Of a stretch of DNA of 64,000 nt, positions 40,068-52,291 are shown in pieces. The position numbers were made by a program, and so were the translations under genes. The stretch lies in the NCBI RefSeq assembly GCF_004348975.1, contig NZ_SMFP01000009.1, positions 62,001 through 126,000 of the forward strand, read 5' to 3'. Source of the DNA: Antarcticimicrobium sediminis (GTDB lineage: Bacteria > Pseudomonadota > Alphaproteobacteria > Rhodobacterales > Rhodobacteraceae). Position 1 is the first letter of the stretch, and every line of letters starts with the position of its first letter. The notes below the pieces were generated by a model. The model was not told the DNA's origin and made no database searches. It saw only the letters and a list, made by a program, of their open reading frames with translations.

Positions 40068-41192
40068 TCAATCGTGGCGGCGCAGCAGCACCGAGCCCAC
40101 GGAATAGCCTGCGCCGAAGGAACAGATCAGGCCGATATCGCCCTCGGCCATGTCGTCGGAATTCTGTGCAAAGGCGATGATCGAGCCCGCCGAAGAGGTG
40201 TTGGCGTATTCCTGAAGGATATTGGGTTGCTCCTGCGGCTCTGGCACGCGGCCCAGCACTTTCTTTCCGATCAGGTCGTTCATCGATTTGTTGGCCTGAT
40301 GCAGCCACATCCGTTTGAGATCGCCCCCCGAGAGGCCGGTGTCGCCCATGTGCTTGGCGATATGCTGGCTGACCATCGGCACCACTTCTTTGAACACCTT
40401 GCGGCCGTTCTGCATGAACTGCATGTCGCGGCGGTCGGCCACCCCGTCGGGGCGCGAGCGGCGCAGAAAGCCGTTGTTGTTGCGGATGTTGTTGGAAAAT
40501 TGCGTCGCGCAACGGGTCGACAGGATCTCGAAACTGGGGCCTTTGGCCTCGTCCATCCGTTCGATCACGCAGGCGGTTGCCACGTCGCCAAAGATGAAAT
40601 GGCAGTCGCGGTCGCGCCATTCCAGATGGCCTGAGCAGATCTCGGGGTTGACCACCAGCGCGGCGCGGATCGAGCCGGCCCGCACCATGTCGGCGGCGGT
40701 CTGAATGCCGAAGGTGGCCGAGGAGCAGGCGACATTCATGTCAAAGGCAAAGCCTTCGATCCCCAGCAGGCTTTGGATTTCGATCGCCATCGCCGGATAG
40801 GCGCGCTCCATATTCGAGGCGGCGCAGATAACCAGGTCAATGTCTTGCGCGGTCTTGCCAGCCTGCGCCAGGGCAGCCTTGGCCGCGTCCAGCGCCATTT
40901 CCGCCATCACAGAGGGTTCTTCGTCGTTGCGCTGGCGCAGCAGCGGGTGCATCACCTCTGGGTCGAGAATGCCGCTTTTGTCCATCACATGACGGCGTTC
41001 GATCCCTGAGGCCTTGAAGATGAAGGCTTCAGAGGATGGGGCCATCGGTTCAACCTCGCCAGCGGCGATCGCCTCGGCATTGGCGGCGTTCATCCGGTCG
41101 GCATAGGCGTTGAACGCCGTGACCAGTTCGGCATTGGTGATGATCTGTTCGGGGGTATAGACCCCGGTGCCGGTAATGGCGGGTGTATGCAC
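40068..41192 (-). CDS. Beta-ketoacyl-ACP synthase III-like enzyme
   Basis: 374 residues, thiolase superfamily, FabH-like. Catalytic triad is visible: Cys156 in NVACSSATFG, His298 in WLHQANKSM, Asn331 in EYANTSSAGS. It is longer than E. coli FabH (about 317), with an insertion around 30-60 (NAYADRMNAANAEAIAAGE). This is typical of a separate FabH-like group with unclear substrate. Divergent from the small lipoprotein and phaC genes. It might supply a special acyl chain, but this is not shown. Confidence 0.88.
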   Translation of the reverse strand: MHTPAITGTGVYTPEQIITNAELVTAFNAYADRMNAANAEAIAAGEVEPMAPSSEAFIFKASGIERRHVMDKSGILDPEVMHPLLRQRNDEEPSVMAEMALDAAKAALAQAGKTAQDIDLVICAASNMERAYPAMAIEIQSLLGIEGFAFDMNVACSSATFGIQTAADMVRAGSIRAALVVNPEICSGHLEWRDRDCHFIFGDVATACVIERMDEAKGPSFEILSTRCATQFSNNIRNNNGFLRRSRPDGVADRRDMQFMQNGRKVFKEVVPMVSQHIAKHMGDTGLSGGDLKRMWLHQANKSMNDLIGKKVLGRVPEPQEQPNILQEYANTSSAGSIIAFAQNSDDMAEGDIGLICSFGAGYSVGSVLLRRHD

Positions 41193-41285
41193 GTTTTGGC
41201 CCTCCTGCGCAGTTCGACGATCTGGCCCAAAAGGGGGGCAAAGGTCAAGCGCGCGGGGGCAGGGCCTGGATCGGCAGGGCCTGAA

Positions 41286-41363
41286 TCAGATCAGCGGGAC
41301 CAGCGGGATACCACCACAGGCGGCGAGGGTCAGCAGGCTGATCAGAGTGAGTGTAAGGCGCAT
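41286..41363 (-). CDS. Very small lipoprotein, 25 residues
   Basis: ATG at 41363, TGA at 41286. The peptide is MRLTLTLISLLTLAAC then GGIPLVPLI: a lipoprotein signal with lipobox LAAC (Cys16) and a 10-residue mature tail, counting the lipidated Cys. A GGGAAA ribosome site precedes the ATG. I recall similar CGGIPLVP-type mini-lipoproteins in related bacteria, unverified. It lies alone between the KAS III-like and phaC genes. The function is unknown. Confidence 0.7.
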   Translation of the reverse strand: MRLTLTLISLLTLAACGGIPLVPLI

Positions 41364-41597
41364 GGGTTTTCCCGGAATTGCTCGATTTCGCGCAGTCTTG
41401 GCCGCAGGGGGGATCGGGGTCAAGGAAAACGCGGTCCGCGACCGCCGATTGCGTCCCGAGGGGCACAGGTTCGGGCGCAGTTTAGCGAAATGGCCGGGGT
41501 GGGATTCACAATACCGAAATCATGACTAGATACTCTGGGACCGGAAAAGGTCGCGCATATTCCCGGCGCGGCCACCGAGACAGGCAGGATTTTTCAA

Positions 41598-43352
41598 GTG
41601 ACCAATTCCGACGCCACATCCGACCCGCAGCCCAAGCATGACACAGCGCGCGAGCTGGCGGATATGATCGACACCGCTTATCGTGCGACGCTCAGCCAGT
41701 TGACGGCCGGGCTTTCGCCAGCCTCGCTGATGCAACACTATATGGACTGGGCGCTGCATATGGCGACCTCGCCCGGCAAGCAGGGGCAGCTAGGCGCGCT
41801 GGCGGTGCAGAACTGGACCGATTTTTCGCGCTACCTGCTCCGATGCGGGCTAAAGCATGATCACAGCCCCTGCGCCGAACCGGATGCGCATGATCGCAGG
41901 TTCCGGGATGCGGGCTGGCAGAAACAGCCCTTCAATGCCTATCAGCAGGCGTTTTTGCTGACGCAGAAATGGTGGGAGGCGGCCACAACCGGCGTGCGCG
42001 GCGTGTCGTCTGCCGATGAAAAGGCGGTGAATTTCACCGCGCGCCAGATCCTTGATGCGATGTCGCCGGCCAATTTCATCGCCACCAACCCGGAGATCAT
42101 GAAAAAGACCTGGGACGCCAAGGGCGGCAACCTGATCGAGGGCGCGCGCAATTTCCAAGAAGATTTCCAGCGCGCCCTGATGAAGGAAAAGGCGCCGATC
42201 CCCGAGGCGTATCGCGTCGGAGAGACCGTGGCGGTGACGCCGGGCAAGGTGGTGTATCGCAATCACCTGATCGAGTTGATCCAATATGATCCGGCGACTG
42301 ACATGGTCCAGCCTGAACCGGTTCTGATCGTGCCGGCCTGGATCATGAAATACTATATCCTCGATCTCAGCCCCGAAAACTCGATGGTGAAATACCTGAC
42401 CGATCAGGGATTCACGGTGTTCATGATTTCCTGGCGCAACCCGGGGGCCGAGGATGCCGATCTGGGGATGACAGAATATCGCCAGATGGGGCCGATGGCG
42501 GCACTGGACGAGGTGCAGCGCATCACCGGCGCGGCGCGGGTGCATGCGGTGGGCTATTGTCTGGGTGGAACTCTGCTCAGCATCGCCGCGGCCTCCATGG
42601 CGCGTCAGGGCGATGACCGGCTGGCGAGCATGACCTTGCTGGCGGCGCAGATGGATTTCAGCGAAGCGGGAGAGCTGACGCTGTTCATCAATGAAAGCGA
42701 GGTGTCCTTTCTTGAGGACATGATGTGGAAGAATGGCTATCTCGACGCGGCGCAGATGGCGGGGGCGTTCCAGTTGTTGCGTTCCAATGATCTGATCTGG
42801 TCGCGGTTGCAGCATGAATACCTGTTGGGTGAGCGGCCGGAGTCCAGCGATCTCATGGCTTGGAATGCCGATACCACGCGGATGCCCTATCGGATGCATT
42901 CGGAATATCTGCGTCATCTGTTCCTGGACAATGATTTTTCCACCGGCCGGTTCGAGGTGGAGGGCCATCGGTTGACGCCGCGTGAAATCCGAACCCCGAT
43001 CTTTGCTGTCGGGACCGAGACCGATCATGTGGCGCCGTGGAAATCAGCCTATAAAACCGGAGAGTTGACCCGCGCCGAGGTGACATTTGTTCTGACAAAT
43101 GGCGGCCATAACGCTGGCGTGGTGTCGGAACCGGGCCACCCGCACCGGCATTACCGGATGGGGCGGGCCTATGCCAATCACCACTTTATCCCGGCGGGGG
43201 ACTGGGCCGAGGCGGCCGATCACTACGAGGGGTCGTGGTGGCTGGCTTGGGTCGATTGGCTCAAGGCGCATCAAACCGGCGAGCAGATCAAACCGCCTGC
43301 AATGGGTAAGGCGATCTGCGATGCGCCGGGAACCTATGTGATGATGCGATAG
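41598..43352 (+). CDS. phaC: Class I poly(3-hydroxyalkanoate) synthase
   Basis: 584 residues from GTG 41598. The lipase-like box GYCLGGTLLS contains nucleophile Cys321; the catalytic Asp is in VGTETDHVAPW and His in NGGHNAGVVSEPG. The N-terminal domain (about 1-200) is typical for class I enzymes. It polymerises (R)-3-hydroxyacyl-CoA into storage granules. phaA/B, phasin and phaZ are absent nearby; a MaoC hydratase at 8845 could be a supply enzyme. The bidirectional terminator follows. Confidence 0.96.
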   Translation: MTNSDATSDPQPKHDTARELADMIDTAYRATLSQLTAGLSPASLMQHYMDWALHMATSPGKQGQLGALAVQNWTDFSRYLLRCGLKHDHSPCAEPDAHDRRFRDAGWQKQPFNAYQQAFLLTQKWWEAATTGVRGVSSADEKAVNFTARQILDAMSPANFIATNPEIMKKTWDAKGGNLIEGARNFQEDFQRALMKEKAPIPEAYRVGETVAVTPGKVVYRNHLIELIQYDPATDMVQPEPVLIVPAWIMKYYILDLSPENSMVKYLTDQGFTVFMISWRNPGAEDADLGMTEYRQMGPMAALDEVQRITGAARVHAVGYCLGGTLLSIAAASMARQGDDRLASMTLLAAQMDFSEAGELTLFINESEVSFLEDMMWKNGYLDAAQMAGAFQLLRSNDLIWSRLQHEYLLGERPESSDLMAWNADTTRMPYRMHSEYLRHLFLDNDFSTGRFEVEGHRLTPREIRTPIFAVGTETDHVAPWKSAYKTGELTRAEVTFVLTNGGHNAGVVSEPGHPHRHYRMGRAYANHHFIPAGDWAEAADHYEGSWWLAWVDWLKAHQTGEQIKPPAMGKAICDAPGTYVMMR

Positions 43353-43451
43353 CGGACACGTCAAGCGACAGCGCATAGGGCGCAGGCAACGTGCGGTTCG
43401 AAATTCTTGATCCTTGGCCCGCTGGCCCGAGCCTTGCCCAACTCCTGAATC

Positions 43452-43483
43452 AAAAATGCCCGGCTGAAAGGCCGGGCATTTTT
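43452..43483. terminator. Bidirectional terminator between phaC and carB
   Basis: A perfect 13-bp stem (43452-43464 with 43471-43483) around a six-base loop TGAAAG. It carries five A on the left and five T on the right, so it can stop transcripts from both convergent genes. Confidence 0.95.
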
Positions 43484-43501
43484 CAGTCTTTGTGCGGGTC
43501 T

Positions 43502-46861
<3,360 letters not shown>

Positions 46862-47036
46862 GGCCTGTTCCTTCAATCTGGTCGCGTTCGCATGAGTCGC
46901 CCCCGGCGGGGCGTGCTCAAATTGATCCGCTTTATAGGGATGGAAGGGAAAGGTGCAAGGGGGGCGCGCCGCGCCTGCATGGCAGGGTGTGCGAAGCTGT
47001 CCAAGCGGGTGTCCGGGCTGCTGTCCGGGCATGGAA

Positions 47037-47060
47037 ATCCCCCCGCCGGAGCGGGGGGAT
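47037..47060 (-). terminator. Terminator of the RTX/integrin-like gene
   Basis: A perfect 10-bp GC-rich stem (ATCCCCCCGC at 47037-47046 with GCGGGGGGAT at 47051-47060) around a 4-base loop. It is 32 bases after the stop on the minus strand; the T-tail is short (TTTCC). Confidence 0.75.
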
Positions 47061-47092
47061 CGGAGTGTTTGACTTTATCTGGGATCGGCGGC

Positions 47093-48655
47093 TTATGCCA
47101 GTCCGAAGGAGAAGTCGGACGCGTCGATGTCGGCCACGTCGGTGTTCAGAACCTTGGCGAAATTGTTGCCGTTAAGGTCAAGAATGACATCGCTTCCATC
47201 GGCGGTGACACCGATCTCGTCAAAGCTGTGCACGATGTCGTCGAGAACGCGGAACGAGTCGGTGCCGTCCACATAGTCCTTGACGATATCGGTCTTCGCC
47301 ATGTTGGCAGCCTTGAACTGGAATACGTCCTTGCCAGCACCGCCAAACAGGGTGTCTTTCCCGGCACCGCCGTCGAGCAGATCGTTGCCCTTGTTGCCGT
47401 ACATCGTGTCCTTGCCCGCATTGCCAAGGAGCTCGTCAGCCCCTTTGCCGCCGCTGATCTTGTCGTTGCCGGCCCGGCCCTTGATGAGGTTGTCGGCGGT
47501 ATTGCCCTCAATGACATCGCGGAAATCGGTGCCGATCGCGTTTTCGATCAGGGTGTCGGTGGCCTCAGAGATACCGCCTTCGATCGCGTCGATGATGTCC
47601 GAGCTGTCGGAGCTGAGCGCAACGACCGTGCCGAAGCCGAAGTAGTCGACAATGTCCTGATAGGCCTCGGTGACCGAGGTGCCAAAGTCGGACACGGCAA
47701 AGACCGGGACGATCCCGCCCAACAGCAGGGCATCCTTGACCTGATCAAGGGTCGGATAGTCCTCTGCGGTGCCGTCATTGCTGGGGCCATCGGTGACGTC
47801 GTCGCCATTGTTCGGGGCCACAGGGTTGTCGCCAGCATAGTGCGGAACGGCATCGGTTGCCAGAACGACAACCTTGGTCGCTTCGCTGGACCAGCCAACT
47901 TCTGCCGTCCGCAGCGCCACTTGCATCAAGCCAGTCAGCTGCGATTCGGGGCCGTCGGACCCGCTGCCCAGCACCAGCGCGTCAAGTGCGGTGTTCCAAG
48001 CGTCATAGTCGGCGGTCAGGCCCAGTGCGGTCTGATATTCATGGTCCGAGGTGCTGCCAAAGGGCGAGATCGGCTTGTCGATGAAACTGGCCAGGCCAAG
48101 CTCCACATCGGTTGCCAGACCGGATATCGCCGTGATCAGGTCGTCAGCCAGACCGCTCACGGTGGTGATATCGTCGCCGAACGATCCGGACAGATCCTCC
48201 AGCAGGACCATTTCCAGCGGCCGCTCCCCATCATCGGACAGGCCGGTCAGTTCGATGGTGCGATCATCCACGGTCGAGATGGCGCCGGCGTTCATGTTGA
48301 TGCGCGCACCGGTAATGCCGCCCGAGAAATCGATCGTGTCCTTCCTCCCTGCGGTGTCTGTGATCACCACATGATCGCCGGCGAACCCGTTCACGACAAA
48401 ATGGTCGTTGCCGTCGCCACCAAAGGCGGTGTCATCGCCTTGGGTCAGTTCAAAGACATCGCGGTTGGCGCCGCCCAGCATCAGGTCGTCGCCAATGCCG
48501 CCGACCAGCACGTCGTTACCGTCGCCGCCTTCGAGAATGTCGTCGCCCACATGGCCGAGCAAGACATCATCACCGCTGAGACCGATGAGTTGGTCATTGA
48601 ACAGCGAGCCGGACAGGACGTCATCAACGCCGTCTTCACCTAGGTAAATTTTCAT
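47093..48655 (-). CDS. RTX protein with an integrin beta I-like (VWA) domain
   Basis: 520 residues. Residues 1-85 are RTX-like calcium repeats (GGDGNDVLVGGIGDDLMLGG). About 150-360 align by eye with the integrin beta subunit I-like domain: MIDAS/ADMIDAS DLSGSFGDD (Asp154, Ser156, Ser158, Asp161-162), LASFIDKP, DGPESQLTGLMQVAL (Asp234, Pro236, Glu237), GWSSEATKVVVLATDAVPHYAGD (Asp268), YPTLDQV, PVFAV and LSSDSSDIIDAI. Residues 377-445 are more RTX repeats and the end DFSFGLA resembles type I secretion tails. It is probably exported by a type I system; no secretion genes are near. A calcium-dependent adhesin is inferred. Confidence 0.85.
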   Translation of the reverse strand: MKIYLGEDGVDDVLSGSLFNDQLIGLSGDDVLLGHVGDDILEGGDGNDVLVGGIGDDLMLGGANRDVFELTQGDDTAFGGDGNDHFVVNGFAGDHVVITDTAGRKDTIDFSGGITGARINMNAGAISTVDDRTIELTGLSDDGERPLEMVLLEDLSGSFGDDITTVSGLADDLITAISGLATDVELGLASFIDKPISPFGSTSDHEYQTALGLTADYDAWNTALDALVLGSGSDGPESQLTGLMQVALRTAEVGWSSEATKVVVLATDAVPHYAGDNPVAPNNGDDVTDGPSNDGTAEDYPTLDQVKDALLLGGIVPVFAVSDFGTSVTEAYQDIVDYFGFGTVVALSSDSSDIIDAIEGGISEATDTLIENAIGTDFRDVIEGNTADNLIKGRAGNDKISGGKGADELLGNAGKDTMYGNKGNDLLDGGAGKDTLFGGAGKDVFQFKAANMAKTDIVKDYVDGTDSFRVLDDIVHSFDEIGVTADGSDVILDLNGNNFAKVLNTDVADIDASDFSFGLA

Positions 48656-48748
48656 GTTTGGACTCCCATTCCAAAGAAATACGGCTGCCGCACCATCTCC
48701 CGGTGCGATGACCGAGATAAAATATACAACAAATCAAAAGTGTACTCT

Positions 48749-48764
48749 GTAATCGAGATTACAC
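48749..48764. promoter_or_regulatory. 16-bp inverted repeat upstream of the RTX gene
   Basis: TGTAATC-GA-GATTACA, perfect 7-bp arms, about 94 bases upstream of the RTX start, in a more AT-rich stretch. It may be an operator for a dimeric regulator; no known binding site was matched with confidence. Confidence 0.5.
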
Positions 48765-48918
48765 CGACGAGAACCAGTATGTTTGAATTGGCGAGTCTGG
48801 CAACGGACTGACATGTCGCACTTCATTCAAATTTTCGAGGATCAGCAGGGTCTTGCCGCTCCCCGGGGGACGGAGGCGCGCCTTGGGGTGTTCTTTTCTC
48901 TTTTACTTATTCTGCTAC

Positions 48919-50196
48919 TTACTCTGCCGCTTCGTGCACATCGGCGCGGGGAGGGTCGGCATAAAGATAGTCCCGCGTCAGTGGTACGGCGTCACGGCGA
49001 TGGCCAAGCTGGATCTGGAACACGGCCTGATGTTCCTCTTCAAAGGTCATGTAGCAGGCGATCAAATAATAGCGCCACATGCGGATGAACCGGTCATCAT
49101 AATTTTGCCGCACGATGTCGGAATTGGCGTCAAAGCGCGTCAGCCAATGGCGCAGGGTCATGGCATAATGCAGGCGAAGAATCTCGATATCCTGCGTCCA
49201 GAGCCCGGAACGTTCCAACGCCGGGGCAAGCTGTGATAATGAGGGGATATAACCGCCGGGAAAAATGTATTTGTTGATCCATTCAGACTGTGCCGCCGGC
49301 GGAGCGTGGCTGCCGATGGTATGAATCAGGGCCACGCCATCGCGGTCAAGCAGGTTGGCCACCTGCGCGAAATAGTCGCCAAAGAAGGGCACCCCCACAT
49401 GTTCCAACATGCCCACGGACACGATCCGGTCAAAGCTGTCGCTGAGATCGCGATAATCCTGCAACCGGAATTCGGTCTTGTGCTCCACCCCGGCCTCGGC
49501 GGCGCGCCGCTGTGCGGTGGCGAGCTGGTTCTCTGACAGGGTGACGCCGGTGACATGGGCGCCATGGTCGCGCGCCAGCGTCAACGCCATGCCACCCCAG
49601 CCGCAGCCGATATCCAGCACGCGCATGCCCGGCTCGATCCGAAGTTTGGCGGCGATATGTGCTTTTTTCGCCTCTTGGGCCTGATCCAGCGACAGGTCGG
49701 GGTCACGGAAATAGGCGCAGCTATACTGCATGTCCGCATCAAGGAAGAGCCGGTAGAGATCGTCGGAAATGTCATAATGGTGAGCGACATTCTTGCGGGC
49801 GAGCCCCGGCGTATTGCGCCGCAGCCAGTTCTGCGCGCCATAGCGCAGCGCGGAATAGGTCCGCGCCCAGAGCGGCAGGTCGGTGCGTCGACGGTTGCGC
49901 AGCAATACCCGCAGCAGCCCCTCGACATCGTCTTTCTCGACCTCGAGCGTCTTGTTCATATAACATTCCCCCAGCGCCAACTCGGGGTTCAGGCAAAGCG
50001 CGCGCAGCGCCGCCTCGTCGGCGATCCGGACCGCCGCGGCAAGTTCGGTCGGGGGGGCGTTGGCCGGGGTGCGTTTGGCCCCAGTAGGGGCGGGGGGCGT
50101 GCCATAGGTCGCTGTCTGGCCGTCAGGATAGGTGACGCGCAACTGGCCTGTCTGGATCAGGCGCGACAGCATACGATCAAAAATGGTCTTCCACAT
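48919..50196 (-). CDS. cfa: Cyclopropane-fatty-acyl-phospholipid synthase family methyltransferase
   Basis: 425 residues. N-terminal lipid-binding part, then ARKNVAHHYDISDDLYRLFLD and QYSCAYFRDPD, typical of Cfa, and the SAM motif VLDIGCGWGGMALTLA. C-terminal NKYIFPGGYIPSL and YMTFEEEHQAVFQIQLG match. Adds a methylene across lipid double bonds, or makes a related modification (such as 11-methyl fatty acid). The ATG at 50196 has a GGAG eight bases upstream; 50202 would be too close. Divergent from aspS. Confidence 0.92.
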   Translation of the reverse strand: MWKTIFDRMLSRLIQTGQLRVTYPDGQTATYGTPPAPTGAKRTPANAPPTELAAAVRIADEAALRALCLNPELALGECYMNKTLEVEKDDVEGLLRVLLRNRRRTDLPLWARTYSALRYGAQNWLRRNTPGLARKNVAHHYDISDDLYRLFLDADMQYSCAYFRDPDLSLDQAQEAKKAHIAAKLRIEPGMRVLDIGCGWGGMALTLARDHGAHVTGVTLSENQLATAQRRAAEAGVEHKTEFRLQDYRDLSDSFDRIVSVGMLEHVGVPFFGDYFAQVANLLDRDGVALIHTIGSHAPPAAQSEWINKYIFPGGYIPSLSQLAPALERSGLWTQDIEILRLHYAMTLRHWLTRFDANSDIVRQNYDDRFIRMWRYYLIACYMTFEEEHQAVFQIQLGHRRDAVPLTRDYLYADPPRADVHEAAE

Positions 50197-50383
50197 GGGC
50201 ATAGCTCCGGCTCTCCGGTTCGCTGTTTCCTTGTTCTGAAAAACGTTACACTACCTCGTTGAAATTCCCAATACCGCTGCGAAACCGGGCGCGGCAGATG
50301 TTGTTCCCTTGACTTTCGCTGTCCGGCGCGGTGTATCGGCGCGATATTTATGACCACTTTGATCGCTCGAGGGGAACCACCCG

Positions 50384-52162
50384 ATGCACGCCTATCGCAG
50401 CCATACCTGCGCCGCCCTCACTGCCGCCGATGTCGGCCAGACCGTTCGCCTGTCCGGCTGGGTCCATCGGATCCGGGATCATGGCGGGGTGTTGTTCGTC
50501 GACCTGCGCGACCATTACGGCATCACCCAGGTGCTGTGCGACTCTGACAGCCCGGTGTTTGATGGGGTCGAAAAGCTGCGCAGCGAATGGTGCGTGCGCA
50601 TCGACGGCGTGGTCAAGGCCCGCGCGCCCGATCTGATCAACGCCAAGCTCCCCACTGGTGAGGTCGAGGTGTATATCCGCGATCTCGAGGTGCTGGGGCA
50701 GGCCGCTGAACTGCCGCTGATCGTGTTCGGGGACCAAGAATACCCGGAAGAGACGCGCCTGCGCTATCGCTACCTTGATCTGCGCCGCGAGGCGATGCAG
50801 CACAACATGACCCTGCGCTCGGATGTGGTGGCCAGCATTCGCCGCCGGATGTGGGATCAGAGCTTTCGCGAATATCAGACCCCGATCATCACCGCGTCGA
50901 GCCCCGAGGGCGCGCGCGACTTTCTGGTGCCCTCGCGTCAGCACCCGGGCAAGTTCTATGCCCTGCCGCAGGCACCGCAGCAGTTCAAGCAGCTGATCAT
51001 GGTGTCGGGGTTCGACAAATATTTTCAGGTCGCGCCGTGTTTCCGCGACGAGGATCCGCGCGCCGACCGCAGCCCGACCGATTTCTACCAGCTCGACCTT
51101 GAGATGAGCTTTGTCACCCAGCAGGATGTGTTCGACACCATCCAGCCGGTCATCCGGGGCCTGTTCGAGGAATTCGGCGGCGGTCGCAAGGTCGATCAGA
51201 ACTGGCCGCAGATTTCCTACAAGGACGCGGCGCAGTGGTATGGCTCTGACAAGCCCGACCTGCGCAACCCGATCAAGATGCAGGATGTCTCGGACCATTT
51301 CCGGGGCTCGGGCTTTGCCATCTTTGCCAATCTTCTGGAGCAGGACGGAACCGAGATCCGCGCCATTCCTGCGCCGACAGGGGGCAGCCGCAAGTTCTGC
51401 GACCGGATGAATTCCTATGCCCAGAAAGAGGGCCTACCGGGGATGGGGTACATCTTCTGGCGCGCCGGTGAAAACGGCGTCGAGGCGGCCGGTCCGCTGG
51501 CGAAGAACATCGGCCCGGAGCGGACCGAGGCGATCCGCCAACAGCTTGGCCTTGGCTTGGGCGATGCGGCCTTTTTCCTTGGCGGCAAGCCGGCTGGTTT
51601 CGAGGCGGTTGCCGGGCGCGCCCGCAACGTCATCGGCGAAGAGCTGGGACTGACCGACAAGGAGCGCTTTGCGTTCTGTTGGGTGGTCGATTTCCCGATG
51701 TATGAAAAAGACGAAGAAACTGGCAAGATCGATTTCAGCCACAACCCGTTCTCGATGCCCCAAGGCGGACGAGACGTGCTGGATGGCGATCCGCTGGAGG
51801 TGTTGGGCTATCAGTACGATCTGGCCTGCAACGGCTATGAGCTGGTCTCGGGCGCGATCCGGAACCACCGGCCTGAAATCATGTTCAAGGCCTTTGAACT
51901 GGCCGGATATGGCGAGGACGAGGTGCGCAAGCGGTTCGGTGGCATGGTCAATGCGTTTCAGTACGGCGCCCCGCCGCACGGCGGCTGCGCCGCAGGTATC
52001 GACCGGATTGTGATGCTGTTGGCCGATGAGGCCAATATCCGCGAGGTCATCATGTTCCCGATGAACCAGCGCGCCGAAGACCTGATGATGAACGCGCCCA
52101 GCGATCCGACCAGCGATCAGCTGATGGATCTGGGCCTGCGGGTTATTCCGCGCGAGGACTAG
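50384..52162 (+). CDS. aspS: Aspartyl-tRNA synthetase
   Basis: 592 residues, bacterial type. OB-fold anticodon domain ([23 protein letters not shown]), class II motif 2 [24 protein letters not shown]-type segment, bacterial GAD insertion (about 285-420), and motif 3 [14 protein letters not shown]. Charges tRNA-Asp and, in many alphaproteobacteria, tRNA-Asn. Begins [16 protein letters not shown]. Monocistronic; the next gene is 129 bases on. Confidence 0.98.
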   Translation: MHAYRSHTCAALTAADVGQTVRLSGWVHRIRDHGGVLFVDLRDHYGITQVLCDSDSPVFDGVEKLRSEWCVRIDGVVKARAPDLINAKLPTGEVEVYIRDLEVLGQAAELPLIVFGDQEYPEETRLRYRYLDLRREAMQHNMTLRSDVVASIRRRMWDQSFREYQTPIITASSPEGARDFLVPSRQHPGKFYALPQAPQQFKQLIMVSGFDKYFQVAPCFRDEDPRADRSPTDFYQLDLEMSFVTQQDVFDTIQPVIRGLFEEFGGGRKVDQNWPQISYKDAAQWYGSDKPDLRNPIKMQDVSDHFRGSGFAIFANLLEQDGTEIRAIPAPTGGSRKFCDRMNSYAQKEGLPGMGYIFWRAGENGVEAAGPLAKNIGPERTEAIRQQLGLGLGDAAFFLGGKPAGFEAVAGRARNVIGEELGLTDKERFAFCWVVDFPMYEKDEETGKIDFSHNPFSMPQGGRDVLDGDPLEVLGYQYDLACNGYELVSGAIRNHRPEIMFKAFELAGYGEDEVRKRFGGMVNAFQYGAPPHGGCAAGIDRIVMLLADEANIREVIMFPMNQRAEDLMMNAPSDPTSDQLMDLGLRVIPRED

Positions 52163-52291
52163 GCCCGCCGGCGGTGCTTTGCCGACGGACGCAAGACAGA
52201 CCAACGCGCGGCTCGTTTTACTAGGAACGGGGCCGCGCGTCGGGTTAGGGTAAAAGCACGTGACGCAACCTGAGTCGTGTGGTCCCCTGAC

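Noticed and set aside
52204-52240. Hairpin ACGCGCGGC/GCCGCGCGT after aspS
   Set aside because: Nine-bp stem but a large 19-base loop and no T-tract; not a convincing terminator.
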